A stretch of 64,000 nt of DNA from Vombatus ursinus (taxonomy: Eukaryota > Chordata > Mammalia > Diprotodontia > Vombatidae), in NCBI RefSeq assembly GCF_900497805.2, contig NW_020954588.1:10968433-11032432 (forward strand), read 5' to 3'. Position numbers and translations under genes: made by a program. Below the pieces are notes generated by a model, which was given only the letters and a program-made list of their open reading frames with translations, was not told the DNA's origin and made no database searches. This document shows positions 45,204 through 56,879 of the stretch, in pieces (the stretch's first letter is position 1; the number at the start of each line of letters is the position of its first letter).

Positions 45204-46224
45204 TGGAGGGGAAGGAAAGTTTGTGTTTCTAGCAGTCTTGGAAAATCCCAGGTGCAATCTCTACAGAATGGGCTGGCTGAAAAAGAGTGATCCAAAGGGT
45301 TGTGGCTTTGATCTGGGGTAGATGACTCACTGAGTCAGACCAAAGGAGTACTTTTTAATACCAAACTAAGATGCTTGCTAGGGGTCAGCTCAGCAGTTTG
45401 ATCTTGCACAACAGTTGCCATCTTATGGATAAACAATTAGGAATTACACAACAACAGAAAAGAAAAACAAAGGAAGTTCCCATGGCTGGGTTCATATGGT
45501 GGTAACAGCATGTCTGAGACCAAGAAAGATGTTTTGCTAAAATGGCCCATCCACAAATTCCCTGTCTCCTATGCCTTCCCAAAGGCACAGCTGTGATTTC
45601 CCTCTATCTTCTTTCAAAATGATTATCTCTGGTGTTCATTTCAAACAATTAGTAGATTGCAATTTTCTGAAGAAGTGTTCAGGAGGAAAGGGACTTTTCC
45701 AAGGGTAATCTATGTTGGGGTCTATACTCCCACAAAGATTGTAGAGTGGGTTCAACATGAACCATGACAAATAATCATCTGAATGAAATGAGGAATCTGT
45801 TTCAGCTTAGCCTTTTGACATTTCCTGTCTGTGATTCCCCAAATAATTTTCAAGTGAGATGACTGATTTTGACTAAATTTCATATGTAAATAATGATGAT
45901 AACCTTAAAGCTAATTTGTGATTAGTACCACTGTAATTCAAAACAAGATGAGAGCAGAAAAAAATTCAAATACATATTACTTCTATAAAATTTAACAGAT
46001 TTCAATCAAGTAGTGTGTATAGGTTGAGCTTATAAAAATGAGATAGAACTAAATGAGGACTAAGCTTCAAAGATTTACTAGTTTGACCTCATACAGTTTC
46101 TCTTTTTTCCTAATATTTGATTGTGGCATGAAGTTCTGAAAGACTGTGTTAATGAAGTCCAAGCTTTAGGAAGATCTATCAAAGGACAAAGGATTATTCT
46201 GGCTGTCTAAGCATAAGCCTAGAG
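45204..46224. other. No gene recognised
   Basis: About 1 kb without gene or nameable repeat. Confidence 0.4.
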
Positions 46225-46425
46225 CAGAGTTGGGGAACCTGCAGCCTCCAGGCCACATGTGGCTTTCTAGGTCCTTAGGTGGGACCTTTTGACTGAGTTC
46301 AAGTTTTACAGAACAAATCCCCTTAATAAAAGGATTTGTTCCGTGAAGTTTGGATTCACTCAAAGAGCTAGTTGAGGACCCCGAGGGCCAGATGTGGCCT
46401 CAAGGCTTCAGGTTCCCTACTCCTG
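46225..46425. mobile_element. hAT-type MITE, family A (copy 3)
   Basis: CAGAGTTGGGGAACCTGCAG at the left and CTTCAGGTTCCCTACTCCTG at the right. TTCCGTGAAGTTTGGATTC in the middle. Flanks GCCTAGAG and GTCTAACT may be a decayed 8-bp target duplication. Confidence 0.85.
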
Positions 46426-46999
46426 GTCTAACTGAATCCTGAGTTCACCAGTCTAATGAGAGACAATAGTTCAATTCAATGTGAACATTTATACCTCAGA
46501 AATCAACAAACCTTATAAATCAGGGCTTGCTTTATTTTTGTTGTTATTGTTCATTGTCTAGGCCTCAGAAGGGGATGGAGAAAATGTTAATAAAAAGAGT
46601 AAAATTTTAACATGTGTCATATATGCATTTTTTTCAGAGAACTGGTTTTTAAGCATTCACCAGCATACCCTCCACTTATAATTTTTCCCACTTGAAAAGG
46701 TACATACAAGCATGCACATAGACACCACTATAACTACTACAACAAATCCCAACTATTTTCAGGTTATAAATTTTAACCAACGAAATTAGTTTTCCCAATG
46801 ATTTTGCATGTGACTCATGACGTGTAAAATGGAGTAGAAGAAGGTGTCAGCATTTTGGGTAGATTATTCATGGAGGATTGAGGCAGGAAATGGATAAAAA
46901 TCATACATCATAGAAAGGGGTGATCTGTGCCACTGAAGACACTAACCACAGCATCAAGTTCATGCATCTAAAATCATATTACCAAAGGCAGAAAGATAC
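46426..46999. other. No gene recognised
   Basis: About 570 bp, AT-rich, nothing nameable. Confidence 0.4.
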
Positions 47000-47172
47000 A
47001 TTGGAGAAGGCACTGGGTTTAAAATAAGAAAATGGGTTCAAATATTACTTCTGCAATTTTCTATCTTTGTGAACTTTTGGGGACTCAGTTTCTTCAAATG
47101 TAAAATACAGAGATTGGACTAAATGGCTTCTCAAGAGCCTTTCACTTCTAAACCTATGATCCTATGATTCAA
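47000..47172 (+). mobile_element. CORE-SINE (MIR3/THER-like), sense
   Basis: GGAGAAGGCACTGGGTTTAA, ATGGGTTCAAATATTACTTC, GGACTCAGTTTCTTCAAATG, AGATTGGACTAAATGGCTTC and AAACCTATGATCCTATGA. Near complete. Confidence 0.8.
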
Positions 47173-47304
47173 AGTAATGGCACATAAAATTCAGACAAGA
47201 AAAATCATAAACTTTGCTGAGATTTCGCTGAAGCACAGTTTTGCAACATTTGTATAATTCTACTTTCTACTCAATATCAATAATCTCCGTTTTTGTAAAA
47301 TTTC

Positions 47305-47545
47305 AACTATGATGTAGTGGATAGAGTGTTGGACTGTGAGACAAGGGATCCTGGGTTCACATTCTGGCTGACACATGCAAGGTATGTGTGACACATGCTA
47401 GCAATGAGGTAACCACTTCATGTTTAAATTCACTGGACTAAGACTATAAACAACAGATTAATTCTTGATCTGCAGTGGTTTAGGAACTTTCCATACCAGA
47501 AGTTTCTCATACTAATGAAATCACAGGTCTAGACCACTCAATAAA
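47305..47545 (+). mobile_element. THER-like SINE (ATAAGTTGCAGAGAAGG type), sense, diverged
   Basis: ATGTAGTGGATAGAGTGTTG, GGATCCTGGGTTCACATTCT, GACTATAAACAACAGATTA, ACCAGAAGTTTCTCATACT, AATGAAATCACAGGTCTAGA. Aligns with 33355-33600. Confidence 0.75.
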
Positions 47546-47579
47546 AAAAAAATTTTCTTGTAGGTTTCCATTCATCACA

Positions 47580-47770
47580 AAACATCATTTCTGGGCACTT
47601 AGAAAATAAAGGAATTATCACTATGAGTCAGCATAGTTTCCAAGAACATATCATTGTGAGAAATTATTCATTTGGACCCCTACTCTATTATAATCCATAT
47701 TAATCAGTTTGATATTTTGCATAAATCACATAGGGATAACTAGATAAGTTAGGTCATTATAGTAGGCCTT
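47580..47770 (+). mobile_element. Possible CR1/L3 LINE fragment, sense
   Basis: AGTCAGCATAGTTTCCAAGA followed by ACATATCATTGTGAGAAA recalls the CR1/L3 stretch AGCATGGCTTCACCAAGAAC. Weak and badly decayed. Confidence 0.35.
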
Positions 47771-48046
47771 TATCATGGGCCTCAAACTTTAATGTAATGT
47801 TCACCACTTATTTACCAAGGTATGAGGCTCACTTGTGCAACCACGAGAATGCTGACAAAGATATCTCCACCTTGTTTTGTTCAAATTCCCTCTCTAAACC
47901 CAACATGGGTGGGATGTCTTGATTCTTTGCAAAGTCCCCTAACTTATTTTTGTATCTCTGGACCACTCTCTCTTGTACAGTGTGAGCAGATGACCATCTT
48001 ATGATCATTTAGTCAGTGGAGATCTCACATGTTTCACCCAACCTGT

Positions 48047-48047
<1 letters not shown>

Positions 48048-48085
<38 letters not shown>
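48048..48085. repeat. (CA)n microsatellite
   Basis: About 19 CA units. Confidence 0.95.
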
Positions 48086-48089
<4 letters not shown>

Positions 48090-48855
48090 CTGATATGTAA
48101 TTTTTGTGGGCCATCAAGAACAAGGTCCATCAACCAAAGAGATTCTGTATTTTACCTAGCCTCTTTTGCATATCTGAATCTCAAACCCCATGAAAACAAG
48201 GTCCTGGAAGAAGGGGGCATCTCAGATAGGAAGATCTGAGGTCTGCTTCATCAGATGGGACCATGGACCCTTTAATAAAATGCCATTGGCTCAGAGCTCT
48301 GCCTCAATGATTCTTATAGATTACGCAATTGTAATCTCCACATCATGCCCAATTGATCTCACTTTGTTTTTGATCAAGTTTCAAGATGTGTATGTCAACA
48401 GAAAACCATTGTAAGAGTAGAATCTTATCTACGTCAAAAAATCTGTGATTTTTATCAGTATAATCATCACTGGTATTGATCATAACCCTTCCATTCCTTA
48501 GAAGATAGGTCTTCATGAACTGTTGGGAGAGAAAAAAAAAATAAATGTGACCTGCTGGCTAACTTTGTAAAAAGTCTATCCATTGTTGGGTGACTCATTG
48601 AGAAGAGGTATACAACTCACTTCCAAGAATACATTTAAAGAATTCCTACTTTATTAAGATTTGCTAAAGCTTATGATTCACTGGTATTATTTTCAAGAGC
48701 CTAGGGGTTACCTCACATACAATAATGATATATTGGACTAGAATAAGTTACTTCCTGAAATAAAAAGAAAAAAAAATAAAATCTAATGCAATTGTGTGTT
48801 TCATTAAAGGGTGCATAGTTGCCAGAAACAAAGATATTATATTCCCACTGTACAT
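48086..48855. other. No gene recognised
   Basis: About 770 bp. The frame at 48190-48414 has no domain I can name. Confidence 0.4.
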
Positions 48856-48859
48856 TCTC

Positions 48860-49150
48860 CTCTTCAGACAACACCTTGAATATTATATTTAGCTCTCTGC
48901 ACCACAGTTTAAGAAAGATATTCCTACCATTTTGAGCTATCCAAAAGTTAGATTGGCTTTCTAGACAGGTGGCAGGTTCCCCATTGGTTATCTAGACAGG
49001 TGGTAGGTTCTCCCCCATTGGAGGTCTTCAAGCAGCACACTTTTTGAGCATGTTATCGTTAGGGTTGGGATTTTTTTTTTCATGTGTCAGTAGAATCTGA
49101 TGGTTTCTGAGGTCCCTTCCAAATCTCAAATTCTGTGATTCTGTAATTTC
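48860..49150 (+). mobile_element. CR1/L3 LINE 3' end, sense
   Basis: ACACCTTGAATATTATATTT, GCACCACAGTTTAAGAAAGA, TTGGAGGTCTTCAAGCAGC, TTCTGAGGTCCCTTCCAAAT, CTCAAATTCTGTGATTCTGT. A unit of about 28 bp (CTAGACAGGTGGCAGGTTCC...) is tandemly repeated at 48961-49021. Confidence 0.8.
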
Positions 49151-49265
49151 ATGTAAACAAATACTAAGTGCCTACTATATACACTATGCATAAACTGGAG
49201 GAGATAAAAAGTTTAGAAGAAGAAAGGTCCCTGTCCTCATGGAGCCAACATGGTCACAAGAAGGC
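49145..49265 (-). mobile_element. L2 LINE 3' tail, antisense
   Basis: ACAAATACTAAGTGCCTACT, a short gap, then AAGGTCCCTGTCCTCATGGA are the antisense L2 terminus. Confidence 0.65.
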
Positions 49266-50369
49266 TTTATTCTATAATTTTGCTAAATGTTCTACTAGTC
49301 AATTGAAAGTCCCTCCCAAAGCATGTGATGCACTCATCAGAAAAAAAAATCAGCCTTCATTCACACCATGGAATTTTGCTCTTTCTGTTGAAATCAAATT
49401 AATTGGTAGTAATTCGTATTCTACAAACACAGCTGTCAACCATTGGAGTTAGAAAGAGGGAAAAAAATAGTTGGATTCAGCAACAATATTTCTGTGGAAA
49501 TTCACTGTTTATTTTTCCCTCTATGATTCATAAAGGAAAAATTGTTTCCCCATTTGAGGAGAGATCTTTTTTTTAACTCAGCTGTATCCACAGTTACTCA
49601 TATATAGGGTTTTGTATATTTGACAGTATCTTTTGGAAACATTTAAAATGGTTTGATTATGAACAATGAGAAAAATGTTTACAAATAATGTGTCTTGTCC
49701 AGCAGAAATTCAAAAGCTTCCTACATATACGAAATATATAATTTTTTCCTTTTTGTTATTAAAATACTTTTTTCTTGCTTATTTCATAACAAGAAAGAAA
49801 CAGTTCAATGATTTTTGCTCATAAAGTAGAGCACATTGTTCAATGCCCAGCTTTCTAAACACAAGAATTGTGAAATTCAAGTTAGCCTTTGTCTGCCATC
49901 ACTAGCTGACTGTGGTTTTGACCATCCCAAACAATATCATTTCAAGAAGAGAGAAATCATAATATTCCAAGAGTAAATGTCAAAAGGCCAGTATACAATG
50001 CAATAGAAGAAAATCACAATCATTCTAAAGGAACAAGTAAAGGTCTCAGCAGAGCCTTTGTTCTTCTATAGAGTTCCTGTTATATTTTTCTGAAGACTTT
50101 GAGCCTTTATTCTTTCCCTATACCTAGTTTTGTTTCGAAGGTGTGGTTTAGAAAAATTCCTATGGATACCACAAATGTATCTTAACAAAATAACATGCTA
50201 TGTAAGTTGAAATTAAACTAAATGTCTAATTTAAAACCTAGCCTTTTTTTAGCTCCTCAGTTGCATTGATTGAGACCTCCTCCAGATGGGACTATAACAG
50301 CTCCCTGCTTAAATCCAGACAACTACCAAATAAGAAATATATCTGTTGTCTTTCCAATGAGTTTACACT
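49266..50369. other. No gene recognised
   Basis: About 1.1 kb, AT-rich. The frames at 49168-49452 and 50266-50520 have no host domain; the latter runs into L2. Confidence 0.4.
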
Positions 50370-50945
50370 CTGCCCTCAGTGCCAAAGAGACCTTATTTGC
50401 CTATATGGACACACTCATAGCATTGTATTCAAAGCTCTCTGCAACCTGATACCCTACATATCTCTACAACTTTATTTTCAAGTGATCTCTTTCACAGACT
50501 ATCCGTTTAGGTCAAACTAGCCTATTCTTGTATCTTTTATCCTTGAAAGTGTCACAGGATTTTTCTAAATCAATTCAATAGATCTTTGAACACCTACAAA
50601 GTGTAAGACTTATTTCAGGTGTTGTAGGAGTTGCGGTGAAGTCTAATAAACAGGTGCAGTCTAGTAAACTGAAAATCTAAACATACTCTCACCTCTGGAT
50701 CTTTGCATTTATCATGTCAAATGCCTGAAACACCTTCCCCACATCCATGTGTGCCTATATTCTACTCATCCTCCAACATCTAGTTCCTCTGCTTTTCTCC
50801 ATAAAACATTACTTGATAATTCTAGCCTCAATGATCACTACTTGGTAGTGTTATTTGACTACTGTTCCCGGGATTAACATAGTGACTGGTATATAGTAGG
50901 TACTTAATAAATGTTTATTAACTATCTGATTATATTGGCCCTGAC
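50370..50945 (+). mobile_element. L2 LINE 3' region, sense, interrupted by an antisense L2 tail
   Basis: CAAAGCTCTCTGCAACCTGA, GGTCAAACTAGCCTATTCTT before, and CTGGATCTTTGCATTTATCA, TAGTAGGTACTTAATAAATG after an insert at about 50565-50690. The insert reads ATCTTTGAACACCTACAAAG and is an antisense L2 tail. The outer L2 must be older than the inserted copy. Confidence 0.8.
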
Positions 50946-50984
50946 TATGATTAAGTGCTCAATGACAGAAATCATATCTCATGT

Positions 50985-51082
50985 CAAATAATATAATGTA
51001 TTTAATGTAATATAATGTATAATGTAAATATAATGTATGTAATATAATGTATTTAATATAATGTATAATGTAATTAATGTAT
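50985..51082. repeat. TAATG-type AT-rich microsatellite
   Basis: Irregular units of TATAATGTA, TTTAATGTAA and TAATATAATG. It ends exactly where the 293-bp direct repeat begins. Confidence 0.85.
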
Positions 51083-51374
51083 TTTTGGTTAATTTTAGGA
51101 CATTAACCCTAAATTAACCAAAGGTCATTTCAAAGCCAATGAAGATTATTTTTTCCTGTAAATATTTCCTAAGGTATCTTTTTCTCTCTTTAGCAAAGTC
51201 TTAATGACTCATACTGACATTTCCCTCTCTTGTCACCCCTATTTGATTCCCATGCTATGTCACCATCAATCTGATCAAAACTGAATAGTTGAAACAGAGC
51301 TCAAGGACAGTGTCTGCTTCTTAATTGATTAGCAGTATTCTTGATTAGTATTAGGAGTCTCTCCATATTGATTG
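51082..51374 (+). repeat. Direct repeat, copy 1 (293 bp)
   Basis: Identical to 53297-53589 apart from one base (CACCCC here, CATCCC there) and without gaps. It begins TTTTTGGTTAATTTTAGG and ends CTCCATATTGATTG. I recognise no repeat family in it. It contains a 16-bp inverted pair at its start (GGTTAATTTTAGG and CCTAAATTAACC). Confidence 0.95.
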
Positions 51375-51694
51375 AACTTTAAATACATTAGGGTTACATC
51401 ATTTAGGGTTTTGCAAACCCTAAAGGAATATAGAAATGTTAGTTTCTATTACTTTCATCAGCTTAATGTCTTCTTGTTCCCTACTCATAGTAAGCATTCA
51501 TTGTCCATTGTTAACAATGTAAAATCACAAAATCAACAGCAGGACCACACATACAGAGGGGGTGGTTCTAATTAAACATGAACTTTTTACAGTCAATACC
51601 ATAAACAGACAGTGCTGTAAAACAAATCCTAAAAATAGTTCCTCTGGTCACTAGCCTGATGACCGAGAAACTGCACCATTACTCAGCACAGCAG
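51375..51694. other. No gene recognised
   Basis: About 320 bp without gene or repeat I can name. The frame at 51372-51575 has no domain. Confidence 0.4.
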
Positions 51695-51915
51695 AGTAAG
51701 AGACAGTGTAGCTCAGTGGGGAAAGTGCTAACCAGAGAGTCACTAGATGGGTTCTAATTCTATCTGTCCCATTAATAAGCAATGTGATTTGGAGAAATTA
51801 ATTTAGTATTGTGTTAAACTGAATTCAGTGCTCTTATCTCACTTATCTCTGGTCCCCTGCAATTCCTTGTACCTACTAGATGCTATATTAATATGAGATG
51901 AATGAATAGGTCACA
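51695..51915 (+). mobile_element. MIR-like SINE plus L2 tail scrap, sense
   Basis: GTGTAGCTCAGTGGGGAAAG, GGGTTCTAATTCTATCTGTC and a degenerate core. From 51850 an L2-like TTCCTTGTACCTACTAGATG. Confidence 0.55.
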
Positions 51916-52824
51916 ATTGTAATATCAGTAGTAAGGTTTTCATATTAAGAACAGCAGTAATGTTGCATAATATTTTCCATAATCCAGATCTTATGAATTC
52001 TATGTCTGCAATGTCTTTACCATCTGACCTCGTCTCCTTTTTAGTACACTATCACCAAAACCATAATTAATATGGGCCCACTGGAATTTGCCCTCTGGGC
52101 ATCAGTAGGAAGAGGTTGTGCTGCTATTGTCTATCACTCACGGGACTGATGTCCGTATGCCTCATATCCATTAGTCCTCTACCAGCTTGTGCTATGTAAC
52201 CCAAACCTTCTCCTTCACCCAGTTCCACACCTGGAGTTCCATTGTTGCCTGGTTCCTTTCCTGGGAATAGCCTTATTTCTCCAACCCCCAATGTCAGGCT
52301 ATCCTCTTCATTTGCAGCTCCTCACTCTATTACTTCTCCCTTCATCTCACTATTTCCAGGAAATAATTTGTAGTTGGAACTTTAGCAATTATCAATTTAG
52401 GTTAAGGACCCATTTCCTGATGTTAATAACCTTCCAAGCAGCTTCCCCATTTATTCTCTCCATGCTAATTCATTCTAAACATTGTTAGATTAATGCTCCT
52501 AATGCACATATCTTATCACATCACTCTAGTGGAGCCTTCTACAGAACAGGTTTTGATAGAAGTGAAAAAACTGGTGACCAAAGGAAAGAAATGTAAGAGA
52601 GACTTAGAAGGAGCAAGGGCACAGGAAGAGAGGCCAGGGACGTCAAAGTCAAATTTGATCTTCTTTACAATCTTGACTATGGCCTACCCTGGTAAGAACC
52701 ATTTTCTTCAGACCTGCTTGTCTTGGGGAAACAGGGAAGTAAGTGTGGGGGGCGGGGCGGGGGAGCAGTGAAGGTCTGGGGCTACAGGGAGAGGATGAAA
52801 AGCTAAAGTTTAATTACAGCAACA
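51916..52824. other. No gene recognised
   Basis: About 900 bp, pyrimidine-rich from 52190 to 52460, with a short GC-rich GGGGCGGGGCGGGG run at 52747. Frames at 52189-52771 have no recognisable domain. Confidence 0.4.
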
Positions 52825-53005
52825 TTCACAGTTTCATGGAATTTAGAATTGGAAGGGACTTTGGAGATCCCAACACCACTATTTTATGGATGAAGAAATC
52901 AAGGCCTAGAAAAGTGAAATGCTTTGCCCATATTACATAAGTCTGAGATTCAAATCCAGATCTTCAGAATGGAAATCCCATTCTCTTTCTACCACAATAT
53001 TCTGT
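52825..53005 (-). mobile_element. CORE-SINE (MIR3/THER-like), antisense
   Basis: GAATTTAGAATTGGAAGGGA, CTTTGGAGATCCCAACACCA, ATGGATGAAGAAATCAAGGC, GCTTTGCCCATATTACATAA. Confidence 0.75.
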
Positions 53006-53184
53006 AAATCATCAAAATTATAAGATAATGATGAACATTTTTTCAAATGTTACTCCCTTTTTAAAAAAAGTATTATACTATTATCCTAGTGATAGTTTAT
53101 TTTTGTTTTTGAGTAGTTGTTTTATTACCTTTATATTTGCAATGGATTCATTAGCTAGGATGCAATATGAATTATATTGTATTG

Positions 53185-53260
53185 TACATATCAATCAACA
53201 TTTATGTGCCTACTATGTGCCAGGCACTATGCTGACTGCTATACTGTATATAACTCAAGT
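53185..53260 (-). mobile_element. L2 LINE 3' tail, antisense
   Basis: ATCAACATTTATGTGCCTAC and TATGTGCCAGGCACTATGCT. It lies just before copy 2 of the direct repeat. Confidence 0.75.
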
Positions 53261-53296
53261 GAACATCGTCATATTCTCCAATTCAAAGTATTTTTT

Positions 53297-53589
53297 TTTT
53301 TGGTTAATTTTAGGACATTAACCCTAAATTAACCAAAGGTCATTTCAAAGCCAATGAAGATTATTTTTTCCTGTAAATATTTCCTAAGGTATCTTTTTCT
53401 CTCTTTAGCAAAGTCTTAATGACTCATACTGACATTTCCCTCTCTTGTCATCCCTATTTGATTCCCATGCTATGTCACCATCAATCTGATCAAAACTGAA
53501 TAGTTGAAACAGAGCTCAAGGACAGTGTCTGCTTCTTAATTGATTAGCAGTATTCTTGATTAGTATTAGGAGTCTCTCCATATTGATTG
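53297..53589 (+). repeat. Direct repeat, copy 2 (293 bp)
   Basis: One mismatch to 51082-51374, 2215 bp downstream. A run of T (53291-53301) precedes it; the flanks on both sides differ from those of copy 1. Confidence 0.95.
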
Positions 53590-54934
53590 GCCTAGGACAG
53601 CTGCACTTTTGGATAAGATCAGCCCTTTCCACCAGTTTCCAATATCTCAGTCATTTAAAGGTGAAATGTCTAAAGGACTTATTGCAGAGAAAATGGAAAC
53701 AATCTTGGCATTTTGTCTGTAAGGCCCTCTTATCAATAAAACTATTTCCAGGCTGTGTGTAAATAAGCAAATGAATCCTGAGGTCCAAACAATTCTTCTA
53801 GTCATTGTTCTTTCAAGCTAACGATAAAAACACAGAAAGCCCTTGCTTTCATGAAAGGTATTATGATAAGTCAAATTTTATTCCATCTTCAATGAAATTC
53901 CAGAAATCAAAAATAAATTGTCTGAGTATAATGAAAAGAGAATAAAAACAACATGGTCTCCAAATGCACTGAACCTTAGAAATCTCAAAGCAATTAAAAC
54001 CATTGCCTTAGACATCCCATTAAAATCAACGTTTCTAGGCCCTTTTATGGAGTAGCTGTTTCTGGAGTAAATGAATCTCAAACAAAAGCAGTTTGTCATG
54101 GTTGGAGTTATGTGCATCAGGAGATGGAAATGGATAATGAGCCTCTACCTGTTCAGCATCCAGAATCCCAACTTTCTATTTTAAGGCTCATTTTAATTGG
54201 TTTTGGTTAGAACAGTCATTTTCTTACCAGCAGGTGTCCATGGCTTCAAAAAGTGGGCCCAGGTTGTTAACGAAGATGCCAATGTTCCCATTAATCAAAA
54301 GGCTAGACTCAGCATATAAAGCAATGCCTTTACTCTTTGAACCTGTCTGAAAAAGAATCTAGGCAAATGTGTCTCAGGTACCAGTTTCTTTTCATTGTAA
54401 AATCCCTTAGAGAGAGCAGTGTTTGGTCTGATAAATGCTTTTCTCCTGAGGTAGGAAGTGTGTAGATCAGCATGTTATCACAGCCAGACCTTTAGCTTGT
54501 CTTCATCTCCAACTACCTATTGGCTATTAAAAGTCTAAAGCTCATGCTAGCAGAGCACAATCTCTGGAACATCCTGCCATTTTGGCAAGGCTTTACACAC
54601 AAGCCCAGTGATGGAACCTGTGTATATTACCTGAGGACCAATCTACATGTGAAGAGGCCCATCCTTGGAAGGGTGACCATCAGTGAGTAACGCTTATTTG
54701 ACCACAGCAATTCCCAAAAACCACTTACTGTGTTATGGAGGGATTTCTGATCTGGATTCATGGAGGGAGAACTCACACAGAGGAAACTATAGATCTTTAT
54801 AAACACAGATGTTCTAGAGTAGGATACACTAAAACCCTGGGACTGAAACTGCTACAAAGCATATATGGTATTTTTTATTATTAATTTTTATTTTTATTCT
54901 TAACTTAAACACTGACTAGAAGGGCTTTTGCATA
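53590..54934. other. No gene recognised
   Basis: About 1.3 kb of unique-looking sequence with no gene or repeat I can name. The antisense frame at 53878-54117 has no domain. Confidence 0.4.
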
Positions 54935-55315
54935 TACATAGTGTTATTTTTCATCCTTCATTTTCAAAGAGGACCAATGACATCACAGGGTGCTGTCTTG
55001 ACTTGTACATAAATTGGATTTAAGTGAGGCAGAGGTGCACAATGTCATCAGTCTCTTTCTCTTCCTGTCATTGAAGTCCAGTGGCAGAAAAAAAATCAAG
55101 ATGACAGGCAATGGTCTAGGATGCAGTGGATGACTCTGGCATCTTTAATGTCTGACCAAGCTCTAAGCACTTCACAGTACCTGCTTTAGCTGCCTTCATA
55201 GCCGTTGGAACAAATCATTCACATCCACTCGTTTCTCCGGGGGAAGTCTTCACATGCTTGGAGTAGACATCCCCCTAAATCACCAATGGGTTTGAGGCCC
55301 TTTGGTTACTCTACA
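54935..55315. mobile_element. Interspersed repeat, marsupial type, family not named
   Basis: TCAAAGAGGACCAATGACAT, GGATTTAAGTGAGGCAGAGG, GATGCAGTGGATGACTCTGG, CTGACCAAGCTCTAAGCACT and GGGTTTGAGGCCCTTTGG. I remember these blocks as a common repeat of marsupial genomes but cannot name it with confidence. Confidence 0.45.
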
Positions 55316-55499
55316 GGGTAGAAAAGAAAAGGATTATTATACATGGAGCTGTTGGTCTCTATATTGTATGGCTTGCTTTTTTTTTTTTAAAGGATATTTT
55401 TATATTATCAACCCTATAACATTTAAAACTGTCCTGCTTGTTGAACATTTTTTCCTGGTCTTCTTCTGTTTATTTTTTTTCTCTTTATAAGAAATAAAA

Positions 55500-55810
55500 A
55501 AAAAGATGTCTCGATTAATTTCTTCCTTCTTTCATTTCTTTTTTTCCTTCCTTCCTTCCTTCCTTTTTTGGGGGGGGAGAAGGGGCTATTTCATCCCTAT
55601 CTCTATCCCTCTTTGTTCTCCCACCCAGTTCCATTTGGAAAAAGAAAAAAAAATCCTTGTAATAAATAGACACCGTAAAGCAAAATAAATCCCTTTACTG
55701 GCTGAGTCCAAAAATGTTTCTCATTCTGCATCTTGAGTCCATCATCTCTCTCTTTGCCAAAAGATGAGCAGCAAGTATCATCCTCGGTTCAGAGGCAGAA
55801 AAAAAAATTA
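55500..55810 (-). mobile_element. L1-like 3' UTR fragment, antisense
   Basis: GCAAAATAAATCCCTTTACT, GCTGAGTCCAAAAATGTTTC, TCATTCTGCATCTTGAGTCC resemble the antisense L1 3' UTR of marsupials. A (TTCC)n and poly-G run lie at 55545-55577. Confidence 0.4.
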
Positions 55811-56624
55811 TCTCTAGAAGTAGAAAGCTTTTTCTTTCCCCTTGTTCTGAACAAGATCTGAGAATATGATGTTCTGCCTATCTAACGATGGAACCAAACC
55901 CTGTTTTAGTGATGCTTCAGAAGGTTACTCTTCTTCAGCAAGACCTTCTGTAACACACGTTTGAACCCGGGGATGGTGATGGCAGAGCTTTACATTAATT
56001 TATTATGTCCAAATAAGACAAAATAGATTTGATTCCCTAAATTCTTCTGTGCCCTTTAAAGTAAGAACAATTTCATTTTTATCTTTTTTTGTTGCTTTTA
56101 TCTTACACAGTGCATGGCACATTGTTCCAGGCATGAGTGTAGGGCTTCAGTGTGTAGGAAGTTTTCCAATGAAAAAAAATTTCCCTTACCAATAAAGACC
56201 TCCAACTGTGCCTTCAAATTTTAGAGCTGCCTGAAGCACTAACCTCTCAGTGTTCTGGATAACTCACACATAGCCAATGTGGTTGTAGGCAGAAGTCGAA
56301 CCCTGCACTTTCTGACTCTAAGATGCACTTTCACCTGCCATGTCATAAAGGCCTAATAAATGTTATTTAATGAATGAAAAAAATGACTACCCATAGCAGA
56401 TTAAAAAAAAAAACAGCCGAGATTTTCTGAGTTATCATTTTTAACAAAAACATTGGCACTCACAAATGACGATTTTATTTTTTTAATTATCTAGTCAAAT
56501 TAATGCATGCATAGAAACAGCTAACAAGACTAATTTTTAATAATTGCCCCCAAACTACCATAAATACCTTACCAAATAGAGGATTTTGTGGTATATAATA
56601 AAAGCTGACTTTAATGTAATTTTT
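55811..56624. other. No gene; SINE and L2 scraps
   Basis: 56270-56385 contains AGAAGTCGAACCCTGCACTT (antisense SINE head) and AAGGCCTAATAAATGTTATT (L2 tail). The rest is unassigned. Confidence 0.4.
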
Positions 56625-56830
56625 TTATGGTCTACAAAGTACTCTACATATATTATGGCATTTGGTCCTCACAGCAGCCCAATGAAGCTGATAGTCAAGT
56701 ATTATCTTCATTTTACAGATGAAGAAATTGGGCCTCAGAGAGACTAAATAATTTTCCATGCAACTGATGATAGAACTAGGGTTCCATCCAAAGTTTTCTG
56801 AATTCTGTAGAATGCTTTTTAACATGGTTA
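56625..56830 (-). mobile_element. MIR-like SINE, antisense
   Basis: GGTCTACAAAGTACTCTACA, GCATTTGGTCCTCACAGCAG, TTTTACAGATGAAGAAATTG, GGCCTCAGAGAGACTAAATA. Near complete. Confidence 0.8.
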
Positions 56831-56879
56831 TAAATTCTGGACCTCATTACCTCCAGGAAACAATTATTTAGGAAAGGTA

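Noticed and set aside
51082-53589. Interpretation of the 293-bp direct repeat as the two LTRs of one element
   Set aside because: The units lack LTR signals (no TG/CA ends, no polyadenylation signal in a proper place), and the 1.9 kb between them contains ordinary SINE and L2 pieces.
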